From NCBI GenBank assembly GCA_013365365.1, contig JABVXU010000053.1:62001-126000 (forward strand): 64,000 nucleotides of DNA. Reading direction: 5' to 3'. The DNA is from Cruorifilaria tuberocauda. Lineage: Eukaryota > Nematoda > Chromadorea > Rhabditida > Onchocercidae. The notes under the pieces were generated by a model. It was given only the letters and a program-made list of their open reading frames with translations, was not told the origin of the DNA and made no database searches. The first letter of the stretch is position 1. Each line of letters starts with the position of its first letter. A program made the position numbers and the translations under genes. This document shows positions 26,601 to 36,762 of this stretch, piece by piece.

Positions 26601-29600
26601 TATAAAGCGGACTGATAAAGAAAAATAAAAACTTAAACACAGTTTACAATATCATCGATTTCTAGAAGAGATATATGAACGGTCAGGAAAAGCTGAACAA
26701 TGAAATTATTATCAAAATTTAAATAGTACTAAAAGTTACGCTGTATCCATAGTAACAACTTAAAAATAGCTCATAATACAATTATGGGACATTTATTTTA
26801 TTATATCATTTTACTTCTTACTTCCTCTCTTTTCATATCTTTTCCATGCCATTTTGTATAATATATAAATAATCAGATACGAATCAATCGTTTAATCAAT
26901 TAACCAATCAATCGATTAATGAACAGAATGATATGTCTAAGAAAATATGCGAACTGATTTGTAGGAATGATGAGGAGGGCATTTGGAATTGAAGATTCCT
27001 TTTACATTTGATACTTTTAATTCGTTCTTATCACCGTTAATCTTACTGATTATACACAATCACATCTATTTGAATGGATTGATGGATGTGAGATAAATGA
27101 GAAATTAATTGGATAATAATAATATTATCACAGTACTAAATAACATGCATTAAATAATATGACATATTAAAATTTGTCTAAATTTAATTTTGTAGAAGCA
27201 AGTGAAAAGACCTATGGTTAAAGGAAATGAAATATAGAAATAATGCACTAATAAGGTTATAACCTATCTAATATCATCCATTTATCAATTCCAAATCTAA
27301 AAGCTCACAATTTTGCTGAATTTAGTCATATAAAGTAATAACAAAGATAAGTATCTAAAATGGTCGAAGGAAAGCAAAGGAAGAAATCGTTGATTAAAAT
27401 CTTTAATCTCATAATTTTTCTTGCGTAAAAGAATTAATCAGAAAAAGAATGACGTATTTGATAATCATTAAGAAACTAAACTACTTTGATTATAGTAAAA
27501 ATTGGAGAGTAAATAGATATGAACAATTATTCCTATAATTGATCATATTAAGCATAAATGAATTAAACTTGAATTGAACTTAATTAATGGGAAAAAAAGT
27601 GAAATGAAATGGAATTGAAATTCAGAGGTGCAATATTAGAGTGAAATAAGTAAATTAAATTAGCAATGGTAGTTTGCTATTCACATTCTTTCCTCCAATT
27701 CATTCTGTTATAATTCATAACACTTTTCATCATGACGTAATTAAAACGTCTTCTAGCATTTAAAATTTTTTAATAACAACTCTTTTTGATGTAAAATAAG
27801 CCAAATATCACTTGTTCTGATTGCTTATTAATATTAATTACAATAATGATACTTTTGAATTATTGTTATTCCACGATGAAGATATAATCACGAATAACAA
27901 TGATAGTCGAAGTGATTCATCAACAATTCTGGTGATAGATTTCAAAAGTTTCGTCGGAATTCCCAAAGCTCTGATAATGATAAAGAGGTAAAACAGTCAT
28001 CTGTTCCTCTTCTTTGACGATAAAATTCGATTTCAGGAAGTGCTTTTAGGTTTCTTTCCCTCCAATTACTAAAATGATTGTTGTCGGCTATCACATATAA
28101 ATTACTTCTCATCATAACTATGATAAGGTTAGCTGAAATGATTCCACTCAGTCATTTTCAGATTTCCATGATCCATCTATCTTCATAGCTCTCTTATTCT
28201 TCTAAAATAAGTCGATTCATTCACTATCTGTTCTATATATTAGTAAACACTTTCCAGGTCAAATACGCTGTTGACATCACTCATTAATTTTATTAAAGCG
28301 AAAGTAAGAAGTAAACATTGATATATTATTATACAACACAATAAAATCTGTTTAATAATATATAGAATATATGTTAATTGATTACATTTGTACAAAATTT
28401 AATAACTTTTATGCTAGCTTTATAATTTACAACTACTGATAAGGGAAATTGATTGCATTTTAAAGACTGAAATTTCAAATGAATTTAATTAATGATCATA
28501 TGAAAAGTAAAACTATAATGAATATGGCAAAAAAAAAACTTATGATATTAATTATAGAAGCAGGAAGTAATATCACTTCTACATTTTTGTTTTCAGTTTT
28601 CATTTTTTGCTTCTGTTTTTTCACTCGTCTAACTATCATAATCGTATTTTCATTGTGAGAGGAAAAAGAAAAAGTGTTGAAGATGAAATTGCTTGAAAAT
28701 TACGCAACAAACGTTTCCCCTCAGTACTTTTCAAGTTGTTTACTTTGAAAGAAAAAATGATTCAAAGATTTCTGAAAGTATGAAAAAAAACTATAAAAAT
28801 GAAAAAAGTATAAAAAATGAAACAAGTTAGAATAAAGAAAAAACTAATTCTTGCATGAAAATTTTTAATTTAAGGCAATATAAAACAAATTACAGATAAG
28901 TGTTAAATTTTATTGCTCGACTAAAAAAAAAATTACTTATTATATCATTTTTGAATCAATAATTTTTTTTCTCAATCTAAAATTTAACAGTATAATACGG
29001 AAATGTAAGATAATATTTTATTAGTGTTTCAAATTATTTATTATCATTTCTCAAATTGTAACATTTATATTATTGATTGAATCAATTTGATCACTTACCA
29101 AAAGATCGCTTCTTCCGCAAATGATTATTAATGTCATGAGATCATATAATACAATTTCATACCATTCTGTCTTGTTTTTTCATTATGAAAAAAAGGAAGA
29201 AATTCAAAAATGATACATTTGAAAATTAATTTACAAAAAAGTCTAAGAAGGAAAATGTCAACTTTAAAGGGAATGATTCAATAAGATGTTAATGTTAATG
29301 ATACTAATAGCACTGTACTTTCGATTAACTATCAAAATTAAAATGCTTTATGAAACATTATGGAATTTAAACATGGTAAAATTACAGTTTCCTGAATAAT
29401 TATAACAAATGATTGCAATTATTAAATTACACGAAATAAAGTTTTTCTTATTAATGATAAAAACTAATTTATAGCCTAAATTTAATAATTCATTAAAAAG
29501 TCAAAATATTTGACGAAAAGTTTTAAAGTTTTTTGTTGATTGTATTGATTTTTGAACTATATTTCAAAAAAAGAATGGTTAGAAATAGAGATTTTTAATT

Positions 29601-32600
29601 TTTAACAATTAATTTTATCTATTTTAATACTTTTTAACAATCCTTTTAAAGACGTATGAAGGCTGGCGCAGAAGGAAAAGATCAACGAAATATTCAATCA
29701 AATAATTAAACTGATTGAAATCTTTGACACAAAAAGAATTTTTTTTTGTGTCAAACATTTCTGCTACTATTTGTATATGAATTTGTAGTAATTATTTCAA
29801 GTGTATGATTTTAATTTTTGATAATTTGTAAAATTCTTGTGTAAATATATAAAGAGTTAAATATTCATTTGACGTAACAAAGTAAATTTATTTCAATTAA
29901 ATAAATTAATTTAAAAAATTTTTTTGAAAAATTTTGCTACAGAAAAGTATTTTGGTTGAAATTGAACAAAAAATGCATTTCAACAAGTTCAAATACATGA
30001 AAGAGAGAGAGAGAGAGAGAGAGGAGAGGGTGAAAAGAGATGGAGAAATGAAATAAAATATTAAATAATGTACTAGTTAGCAGCGAAACAAGTTCCTGCG
30101 GAATTTTCACATTCAGTTATTATTTTAAAGAAATTGTTCAACGATTTTGAATCATTCCAGAAATGATAATTTCAAATAATTATTAATTATAAAATATCAT
30201 ATCAATATAATAAATATATATATATAAGATGTAATTATTCTAGTATTATATTTATATTCTCATTACGAAAAAAAGTGATATTTACATTCTTTTCCCTTTC
30301 ATTTAGATGACGTAATAAGTTAATTAACTTTCGAATATGAATTTTAAATAAGAAAATTGGAAAAACTAAATTAAAGAGTTGAAATGAAGAAATTTATTCA
30401 ACTTACGAATAAGCCAATCGAAAAAGCAATCAATCACTTTGTTCTTTCAATTCATAGCCTACTATGAATATAAAATAAGTCTTAAGGAAGAATGCTGTCT
30501 TTTCATTTTAATTGCAAATTTATAAATTCAAAACTTTCTAGTAATTATATGAAAATATATAAAACTCGTTCGATTATTGTATCAGAATTATTATTTAATT
30601 GTTGCTGGAAAAAAGAACAAAACTAAAAGTGAATTGAATGATTTAACAGATTTAAATTGAATGATTTAATGAGAGATTGAGAATCATTTACCAAAAAAAA
30701 AAAAATTGTACGCAATGCTAACTAAGTAAACATACAAGCTTTTTGGAACAAACAATTATCATCACTAATAATACATTATTTTCTGCTTTATTTCATTCCA
30801 TTTTATATTTTTCTCAGAATTCGAACAAAATGCTTCTCTTCCCATTCCATCAGAATCCACTCCCGTTCTTCTCCCTTCAGAATCTATTCCTTTCCATCAG
30901 AATCCATTCCCATTCTTCCAACTTTTAACTTTCTCTCTTTCCCGCTGAATCCGTCTTTAATGAAATGTTATTAAATGCAAAATCATTTTTGTCGAGAGAT
31001 ATTATGTATGACAATGAAAATGCATATTCTAACGAATTCAATCAACTGAATGTCTGCCGTATGGTTTACTTATTGATCCTTTCAGATCAGAATTGTTAGA
31101 TTAAATTTTAGTTATGCCGGAATAATGTCAACTCATTATAGTTGCTCACTCTTCTATTTCAATTAATCATTTGTTGGAAGTGACCGAACAGATATTAAAT
31201 CTATCGAAACTTTTCCAACTCTCACTCTGTTCAGATAACTATTAATCAAAGCTCTGTTAACACCGATTAAAATTAGCCATAAATTAAATTAAAATTTAAA
31301 AAAATCAAAAGTGAAAAAAAATAATAATTTATAAAATTTAAAGAGATGTGAGAAAAAGGTTATACAGAGATATGGAAAGAAGAACTGTAGAAGATAGTAT
31401 CTAGGTGAACTTGATCAAACGAAGACCTTTACTTCATTAATTAACAGAATGAGGTTAAACTGATTTGATAAATTGAAGTTGTGTTAATTGATAATGCTTT
31501 TCTTCCATCTTTCCCTTCGTTCTTTCACTCTCAAATATTGTATTGATCAGGAATGATCAGTGATTAAGCATCGGTTAAGTGATTGGAGGAAGAACAGGTA
31601 CAGATATTTGTGTTGAAAGGAGAAAAGTGAAGAAATCGGCTTCCCATCAACAAACATTTCAACATTTCTCCTAAAAAATGTTGATCTCCAGAAAACAGAA
31701 GGAAAAAAATTTCCGTTCAAACCAGCTGGCCTCTCTTGTTGACTTTCCAAAATGAATGTTCTTCCAAAAGTTTCGCATTTGTTCGCTTTGCCACTCTTTC
31801 ATGATCTCTGCTCTTCCACTTCTTATCAATTAAATTATTGAAGTGAAAAATTTTTTTTTTAAATTTGTTGAAATTGTTCACTGGATAGAAAAACATAAGC
31901 AAAGATCAATAAGAGTGCAATTCATATCTATCATTATTATTATTGTTGTTATTATTACTATCATTATTATTATTATTATTACTATTATTATTAGTAGTAT
32001 AATAAATTTCAATTGATTCAAATTAATTTCAAAATGGGGCAAAAGAGAGAAGAATAAAGAGACGAAAAAAGGATAAGAGAATGTAAGAGAAGAATTACAC
32101 TTAAATGGAAAGGCGACATGATGATTTACGAATGTGAAAATTCTACTGATTAAAATGATAGGAAGAATTATCAGGTGAATGAATTCATTAAGTTAAAACA
32201 ATCAATTCAGCTTTTTCCTTTTAATGGAAGAGAAATTTGAAGAAAATACAAGAAATGAAGACACATTTTGCTACATATTTTCACTTACTTTAACTAAATG
32301 TTACATTCTGTACTTATTCTGAAATTTACTTACATTGCACTCAACATGCACTAAATCTACATGCTTTTTTTTGCATGTCACGTGGTATAGCGTGCAAGTT
32401 CCCACGTTCCATCTATCCTTTACTAAACTTTGATAACAATGACATCTGAAAAATTTTTTCATCATACAATATATCAAGTGTAAATTAATTTTCAACTTAA
32501 TGATTGCTCTCTCTTTTTTCTACTGAAAAAATGTCCAGAGAGAAAATGAAAATGTGTGAAGAATTATCAGATGATTTACTTCCTCCAACCTTTCAATTTT

Positions 32601-33278
32601 CTTTTAAATATAAATAAACGTTTAGTAATAACAACAAATACAATCCGATGCAATTGTTCGGTTAAACCGGAAGAATTGTTAGTTTAATTAACAGGTATAT
32701 AACGAAAAATTAGCTTATCGTTCCCTTCCTCATTTTACTTCTTCTTTTCTAATTCATCTTGAATTAAACATATCTCTTTCAAATATTGTTATACTATAGA
32801 AAAGAAGAATTTATCTAATCATTAAAAATTGAAAAATTATTATCAATTAAATTTTATAAATCAATTTTAGCTAAAAAATGTGAAGTAATATGTTTTAATG
32901 CATTCAATGTTTCATTTAGTTATTGCATAAATATTTTGATCAAGCGATATTTCGATGACAAGGTATGGAAAAAAAAATTTTTTTTAATTTGAAAAAAGAA
33001 AAACGAAAACTAACTTCTTTTTCGTCGTATTCTGATTTGCAGGATATATTCAGTGATGGCGACGTTGATATTTTTGAATTTTTTTCGATGGAAATTTGTC
33101 CAACTGCTCCTTCTTTTCGTTTTCGTTGATAGTGACGTCGTTTCACGGAACTCCTAGTAGCTTCCAGGTTGCTATTCGTTGTCACTATATTATCATCTTT
33201 TGATATCTTAATATCATCAATCTTATCCATATGTGTATGGATTTTGGTTGTTGATAAATTGTGCTCATCGTCAGTCAT
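4943..33278 (-). CDS. daf-12: DAF-12 nuclear hormone receptor (dafachronic-acid receptor), 17 exons
   Basis: Ligand-gated transcription factor of the NR1J group; in C. elegans it binds dafachronic acids and controls dauer entry and developmental timing. Coding exons on the minus strand: 33278-33015, 11258-10943, 10499-10381, 10129-10007, 9803-9714, 9504-9276, 8873-8794, 8575-8459, 8075-7916, 7699-7457, 7248-7096, 6966-6896, 6786-6712, 6567-6372, 6069-5907, 5741-5580, 5111-4943. All junctions are GT-AG and in phase, giving about 909 residues (C. elegans about 750). Exon 2 opens with [12 protein letters not shown], as in C. elegans DAF-12. The zinc-finger domain spans about residues 240-325: cysteines 242, 245, 259, 262 and 278, 284, 294, 297, P-box CESCKA, then [15 protein letters not shown] Ser/Thr/Gln-rich hinge follows. 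The ligand domain is about 600-909, with the nuclear receptor signature near [16 protein letters not shown] and ending [10 protein letters not shown]. One donor is ambiguous: exon 11 may end at 7096 or 7078. The assignment is firm; exon 1 is an inference. Confidence 0.88.
8217..8246. repeat. (TA)n microsatellite in a daf-12 intron
   Basis: TA repeat with a single TACA interruption, between the exons ending 8459 and starting 8075. Confidence 0.9.
13394..13414. repeat. (AC)n microsatellite
   Basis: Short AC run in daf-12 intron 1, next to a degenerate CA/GA stretch. Confidence 0.85.
14577..14678 (+). pseudogene. rpmI: 3' fragment of bacterial ribosomal protein L35 gene (rpmI)
   Basis: From 14601 to the TAA at 14676-14678 the frame reads [20 protein letters not shown] then PYGFQ and stop, the C-terminal end of a rickettsial/Wolbachia-type L35. 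Immediately upstream (about 14577-14600) the homology appears to continue as R-S-N-(I)-R-V, but in broken frame: in-frame TAA codons occur at 14574-14576 and 14586-14588, and about 10 bp look inserted just before the QRGT segment. The 5' two-thirds of the gene is absent or unrecognisable. The L35 stop is 18 bp before the L20 start, which is operon spacing. The decay shows old nuclear DNA rather than contaminating symbiont DNA. Confidence 0.82.
14697..14888 (+). pseudogene. rplT: Truncated bacterial ribosomal protein L20 gene (rplT), Wolbachia-type nuclear insertion
   Basis: The first 56 codons (14697-14864, [16 protein letters not shown]... to RKRD) are a clear bacterial L20 N-terminus. The rest of the protein, normally about 115-125 residues, is lost: after RKRD the reading frame runs into seven unrelated residues and a stop at 14888. 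L20 binds 23S rRNA early in assembly of the large ribosomal subunit; this copy cannot make a working protein. It sits 18 bp after a fragment of rpmI, the usual bacterial rpmI-rplT order, so it is not a nematode mitochondrial L20 gene. It lies within daf-12 intron 1, on the opposite strand. Wolbachia is inferred from the filarial host and the rickettsial-like sequence; no search was run. Confidence 0.9.
15059..15229 (-). CDS. Candidate alternative first coding exon of daf-12
   Basis: A 57-codon open stretch starts at ATG 15229 ([13 protein letters not shown]...) and ends K-L-H-A-K|gtatct at 15059, phase 0. This is the phase needed to join the daf-12 exon that begins CAG CAA ATG at 11258. The product is Ser-rich then Ala/Thr-rich with a short hydrophilic tail, as is common for receptor N-termini, but it has low complexity and no recognisable domain. 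It would shorten intron 1 from about 21.8 kb to 3.8 kb and give a receptor with a different N-terminus. C. elegans daf-12 has several isoforms, so alternative starts are plausible. This is a model from phase and splice signal only. Confidence 0.4.
16215..16240. repeat. (AG)n microsatellite
   Basis: AG run opening a purine-rich stretch that continues to about 16410 in daf-12 intron 1. Confidence 0.9.
16546..16607. repeat. (CT)n-(GT)n compound microsatellite
   Basis: Imperfect CT repeat with CCC interruptions followed by a short GT run. The purine-rich strand seen at 16.2-16.4 kb is here reversed. Confidence 0.9.
18941..18974. repeat. (GA)n microsatellite
   Basis: GA repeat with GGG and AAA interruptions in daf-12 intron 1. 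Confidence 0.85.
20791..20810. repeat. (TA)n microsatellite
   Basis: Ten uninterrupted TA units in daf-12 intron 1. Confidence 0.85.
21333..21427. repeat. Near-perfect inverted repeat / hairpin (pre-miRNA-sized)
   Basis: Arm 1 (21333-21376) pairs with arm 2 (21382-21427) around a 5-nt loop (GTACA). The core is a 30-bp perfect stem containing CAATTTCCTGGTTACCCAAA and its complement. The only interruptions seen are one C-A mismatch near the loop and a 2-nt bulge (CT) near the base, followed by a 7-bp basal stem. Total length is about 95 nt. It lies in daf-12 intron 1 and could fold from either strand. It may be a microRNA precursor, a hairpin siRNA source, or a small inverted-repeat element. 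The near-perfect pairing is higher than in most animal microRNA precursors. No function is shown. Confidence 0.85.
21617..21698. repeat. Long (CA)41 microsatellite
   Basis: 82 bp of uninterrupted CA, the longest pure dinucleotide tract in the window, 0.2 kb from the hairpin. Uninterrupted tracts of this length are usually length-variable between individuals, and short-read assemblies often misjudge them. Confidence 0.97.
22105..22223. repeat. (AC)n/(ACAT)n-(TA)n compound microsatellite
   Basis: About 105 bp of AC units interrupted by several ACAT units, then (TA)6. Interruptions suggest an older array than the pure CA tract 0.4 kb away. Confidence 0.97.
22456..22488. repeat. (CT)n microsatellite
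   Basis: CT run with TTT interruption in daf-12 intron 1. Confidence 0.85.
22948..22971. repeat. (GT)n microsatellite
   Basis: Twelve GT units in daf-12 intron 1, opposite strand sense to the CA tracts at 21.6 and 22.1 kb. Confidence 0.9.
23105..23205. repeat. AAT/GAT trinucleotide-rich repeat
   Basis: Imperfect ATA/ATG triplets (AATAATAATGATAATGATAA-like) ending in five GAT/ATG units near 23190-23205. Confidence 0.85.
23665..23693. repeat. (GA)n microsatellite
   Basis: About 28 bp of GA in daf-12 intron 1. Confidence 0.9.
25171..25204. repeat. Imperfect (GA)n tract
   Basis: Purine tract of GA units with GGG/GAAA breaks in daf-12 intron 1; a pyrimidine-rich CTTTCTCCC stretch follows at once, so a short hairpin is possible. 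Confidence 0.7.
26192..26211. repeat. (CT)n microsatellite
   Basis: Ten CT units in daf-12 intron 1. Confidence 0.88.
30002..30023. repeat. (AG)n microsatellite
   Basis: Eleven AG units followed by GAGAGG in daf-12 intron 1. Confidence 0.88.
30830..30920. repeat. Degenerate minisatellite, CCATCAGAATCCATTCCC-like unit
   Basis: Three to four diverged copies of a unit of roughly 18-30 bp built on CAGAATC(C/T)A-TTCC; the clearest are near 30847, 30876 and 30896. Pyrimidine-rich on the plus strand; in daf-12 intron 1. Confidence 0.65.
31931..31994. repeat. (ATT)n trinucleotide repeat
   Basis: About 60 bp of ATT triplets with GTT, ACT and ATC interruptions, about 1 kb from daf-12 exon 1 on its intron side. 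Confidence 0.9.
33015..33278 (-). CDS. daf-12: daf-12 exon 1 (distal 5' coding exon)
   Basis: An 88-codon exon starts at ATG 33278, directly after an in-frame TAA, and ends GAA|gttagt in phase 0. That matches the phase-0 acceptor at 11259 in front of CAG CAA ATG AGT. Its product has an acidic start, a basic cluster ([11 protein letters not shown]) and a Ser/Thr-Pro segment before an acidic tail. This resembles in order the N-terminus that precedes [12 protein letters not shown] in C. elegans DAF-12 (RRKR/RRRHRR, then TPPNSDDD; recalled, not searched). No better upstream partner for the conserved QQMSTPDD segment was seen. If it is wrong, the gene starts at 11252 or at the alternative exon near 15.1 kb. 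A non-coding 5' exon further upstream is possible. Confidence 0.68.
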
Positions 33279-34014
33279 TTAAGGGAATAGTTTACTATTT
33301 TGGTTAATTACAACTATTCTTATCTGCAATATGGGAAAATTTTTTCATTGGTGAAATTAGCATAATATCACAGAAACGAAAATATCCGCTTGATAATTCT
33401 TCGGTTATAAATACAATATAACAGGAATGATGATTATACGGCTTATTAATAGTTATGAATAGAATGTGTAGTGTAACATGGATACAAATCATCCTTCCGT
33501 TTTCATTTCCGGAAAATTAACTAACAGATGCTAGCTTTTTCATAACTTTATTAACTTTGTCATCCGGAATAATTGCATGTACTGTTGTTATCATTGCTGG
33601 TAACTTCAAAAAAGACAAAATGTTTCAAGTGAACAAATTGAAAATTAACGAATAAATTATGTTTGTATTGGAAAGTAAAAATTTTTCCATTTTTCTATTC
33701 TTATTCCTTTTTCAAGTTTTCCTGTTATGCAACTTTTTCTGCTTTCTCATTTACCTTTTTCTTCATTTTTAGAGAAACACATTAATTATCAGCAAGGAAA
33801 ATTTCAGGTAATCATAAAGATGAATTGATAGAGAAGGAAAGACCGCGGGGCGGGGAAAGCGGGAAGAAATGAGAAAAATTCCTGCCCGTACTTACTGATA
33901 ATATCATTGTTATGAAATTCATAAAGCTTTCCAGATGAATGCTAACAGCAGCTATTTCAACCAACCGTGGCACATTTCTCCCCTCTCGGGTTTCCATCGT
34001 AAAAAAGCATTTTG

Positions 34015-34080
34015 CGAGAGAGAGAGAGAGAGGGAGAGGGAGAGATGACGAATCACTAGAGATGGAAAAACTCTGTGGTG

Positions 34081-34114
<34 letters not shown>
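34015..34114. repeat. GA- and CA-rich repeat cluster upstream of daf-12 exon 1
   Basis: An AG tract (34015-34044) and a compound (AC)n-(AG)n tract (34079-34114) about 0.75 kb upstream of the daf-12 exon 1 ATG. GA tracts in promoter-proximal DNA can act as GAGA-type sites, but here position is the only hint. Confidence 0.85.
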
Positions 34115-34636
34115 GGACAGATCGTTAGTTGCTCGACTCTTTTTCGAGAAATATAAAAAGAGATGTAGCGAATTGGATAGAGAGAGGAAGGGGAAAATTC
34201 GATTTTTTTTTCAACGATAGGGAGAAAATAGCTTAGAAACAAAAGGCTTCGCTGGAACATATGTGTATTATTCCTATATGTAAACTAAAAATGATAATCA
34301 CTACTGATAGCACTGATAAAAATTGTAAACAGTATTTCACAAATATTGTCAACTCTTCGTATTACATAAATATTCTTTAAGTAAATTTGAAAGATGATAA
34401 CCGAAGACTTTACGATTATCAAAATGAATGTTGTTAAAGTAAAATATAAAATGAATAGCAGTGATAACTATAAGTCTCATGAAATTAGCTGAAAGCTAAA
34501 CAGGAATAGAGGAGAAATTTCAAATAGTATTAAATTCTCTGAGGAAAAATCTGCTAAATATTTCCATATGTTAACTCTTTTCTCCTTTGTTTTTTATTTC
34601 TCTCTAAATTCTTCAATGATTTCAATTTAAACAAAA

Positions 34637-34725
34637 GAAGGAACGAACGAACGAATAAATAACAGAAGGAACGGACGAACGGATTTGGCCGATCGGACGA
34701 ACGGATGACTGAATGAATGAATTTG
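34637..34725. repeat. Degenerate GAAC/GGAC/GAAT tetranucleotide repeat
   Basis: Imperfect 4-bp units (GAACGAACGAACGAATAAAT, then GGAC-GAAC-GGAT and GAATGAATGAAT) about 1.4 kb upstream of daf-12 exon 1. Confidence 0.75.
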
Positions 34726-36233
34726 TCAAATTCTAAAACCGGAAAATAAAATAAAATATTTCGTTAAATGGAAATATTACAGCGAAGGGAAAGTACAATT
34801 TTACATCTTATATAAGCCTTAATCAAATGAGAAATATGTATGGATACGTCAGAATTAGTTTCAATTTCTCTCCAAATTGAATTATTTCCCGTTTTGACGT
34901 AATATACTTATTTCCTTCTATAAACATCATTAATAATTATGATAAGAATTATCCAAAAAAAAAAAGTGATAAGAAGAGAATTTGTGTATCAAATACGGTT
35001 TGATAGTTTAAACAGTTTACATCTAATTCATCATGAGTAGTTTAAATTGTTTACTGTTATCTATAATCATATGTTGAGCATTTTTTAGATGATTATTTCT
35101 AACAATGTTAGCATATCAGTAGTGATAAGCAATCAGCTATAGTTTGGTTAGATTTTTCGCTTTCTATAAAGGATCAAAAATCGTGTAAAAGGATAGAAAT
35201 GAAGTTTCTACGAGTGTTATTATTGAAGAGAGAAAGATATATGGATGGATTAATTATTTTTAAGAATCATTTTTGAGCTAAGAATGGAATGGAAATTTCC
35301 TGAATAAGCAAATAATTGATAGGATGTGTCGTTTAGAATAAATCGATCAGAATCTTTTCTTCGTCTTCCTCTTCTCTTTTCAAATTGTCAACAAAGAGGA
35401 ACAGAAAGAATCAAATAATGGACAATGGATTTGGATTGGAAATTAAATAAGAAAGATAAAATTATTCAGAATAAAAATTAGCACCTCTTCTATTTCACGA
35501 TGTTTACCAATTTCTCATATCTCTTTACATGTTTATCGCTTGAAAGTTAAATAGGCCAAGTTAACTTCTCATCCTTCCATCATCACATTTAAATGAAAGC
35601 TCCCATAAATTAAGCTTTACACAGAAACAAATAGCTTAATGGTAGAGTGAGAGAGAAAAAGACGAAAAGGAAACATTGATGAGTATAGAACTGAGTGAAA
35701 AAAATGGTAGAATTGGTAAAGAAAGAAATGAAATGAGAAGCTTAATTATAATATTGGAAGCAGAAATGTAATTACATTTTGAGAATTTGTGATTAAAGAA
35801 GGAAAGAGATCAATTAGTATTACAATTGTTATTATTGTCACTGATAATCTTTTGAATGATTAAATGATTCCAAATTTATTTCAAGTTATCAATTGCTCTA
35901 AGAATTACTGGTCTAATATGGAAGGAAGTCAGTAACGCCGTCATTTCATCCATAAATGTTCAACTGTTATCCCTTTATTATCGGTTAATACAAAAAGTAA
36001 ATGATTGATATAAAACTGAGGGATTGGTCGCAATCACCGTCGCAGCATGTAGCTGTCGTTAATGTTATGGCTCGAGTATAGGCCGCTACTTTGTGCTTCT
36101 GTTGACGTCGCCGACGCCGCCGCTGCTGCCACTGCCGCCTTGTTGCTATCATCGAAGACCGATGAGATAGATAGATGTTTGAAGAGACAATGAATTTCAA
36201 TCCAAACAACCAGAAAACAACTACACACTGAGA

Positions 36234-36240
<7 letters not shown>

Positions 36241-36298
<58 letters not shown>
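36241..36298. repeat. (AC)29 microsatellite
   Basis: 58 bp of uninterrupted AC, about 3 kb upstream of daf-12 exon 1. Confidence 0.96.
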
Positions 36299-36301
<3 letters not shown>

Positions 36302-36466
36302 AGGCGTAGTGCACCCTAACATATCAGCAAACAGACAACACACACCTCCATTAGATCCACACACATACATGTATATATGTGGTAGACGAAGGTGAAAGTT
36401 TGGAGAGATTGAATAAGCTTGGAGTGATAGAAAGGCTATGGCGAGAACGAGTTAAAAAACATGCTT

Positions 36467-36506
36467 GTCACGTCATGTCATGTCACGTCACGTTACGTCA
36501 AGTCAA
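36467..36506. repeat. Pentanucleotide GTCAC/GTCAT tandem array (8 units)
   Basis: Eight consecutive 5-bp units: GTCAC, GTCAT, GTCAT, GTCAC, GTCAC, GTTAC, GTCAA, GTCAA. The array contains several ACGTCA/CGTCA (TGACG complement) motifs like CREB/ATF half sites, about 3.2 kb upstream of daf-12 exon 1. The motif similarity is seen; any regulatory role is inference. Confidence 0.85.
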
Positions 36507-36665
36507 TTTCACTGTTAATTTGTTTTTCCATATCCATTTTTTGCTTTTAAAAATGAATGGGAGAACGAGTTTTTCTCTTCCCAACATCCATCCGCTCCAC
36601 TCTCCTCGTAGAACCATCAATCTGGTATATCAAATTTCTGGCTACAATACAGTTTGTTAACTTCC

Positions 36666-36762
36666 GTCTCCCTCCTCCCTCTCTCTCTCCCTCTCTCTCT
36701 CTCTCTCTCCACTCCTTCCTTCTCTTCCTGTTTATTCATCATTTCTCTCTCTCTCTCTCTCT
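36666..36762. repeat. (CT)n-rich tracts
   Basis: Two CT runs (36666-36712 and 36742-36762) separated by mixed pyrimidine-rich DNA. Confidence 0.85.

Larger units (their letters stand above)
11259..33014 (-). other. daf-12 intron 1, about 21.8 kb
   Basis: Non-coding apart from the items listed separately: the rpmI-rplT remnant, the candidate alternative exon, the hairpin and simple repeats. It is very AT-rich, with many homopolymer runs and GA, CA, TA and AAT/ATT microsatellites. No other protein-coding exon was recognised on either strand; the short open frames are mostly translations of simple repeats. Its ends are GT (33014) and AG (11259) on the minus strand. Its size depends on the exon 1 assignment. 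Confidence 0.65.

Noticed and set aside
31547..31902. Two overlapping minus-strand frames that could be read as one frameshifted gene
   Set aside because: No recognisable domain, frames overlap without shared homology, and they lie in the daf-12 intron without splice support.
35985..36314. Minus-strand frames with Cys-Val and Ala/Arg runs upstream of daf-12
   Set aside because: Driven by the (AC)29 tract and a short GC-rich triplet stretch; no donor in a useful phase and no recognisable motif.
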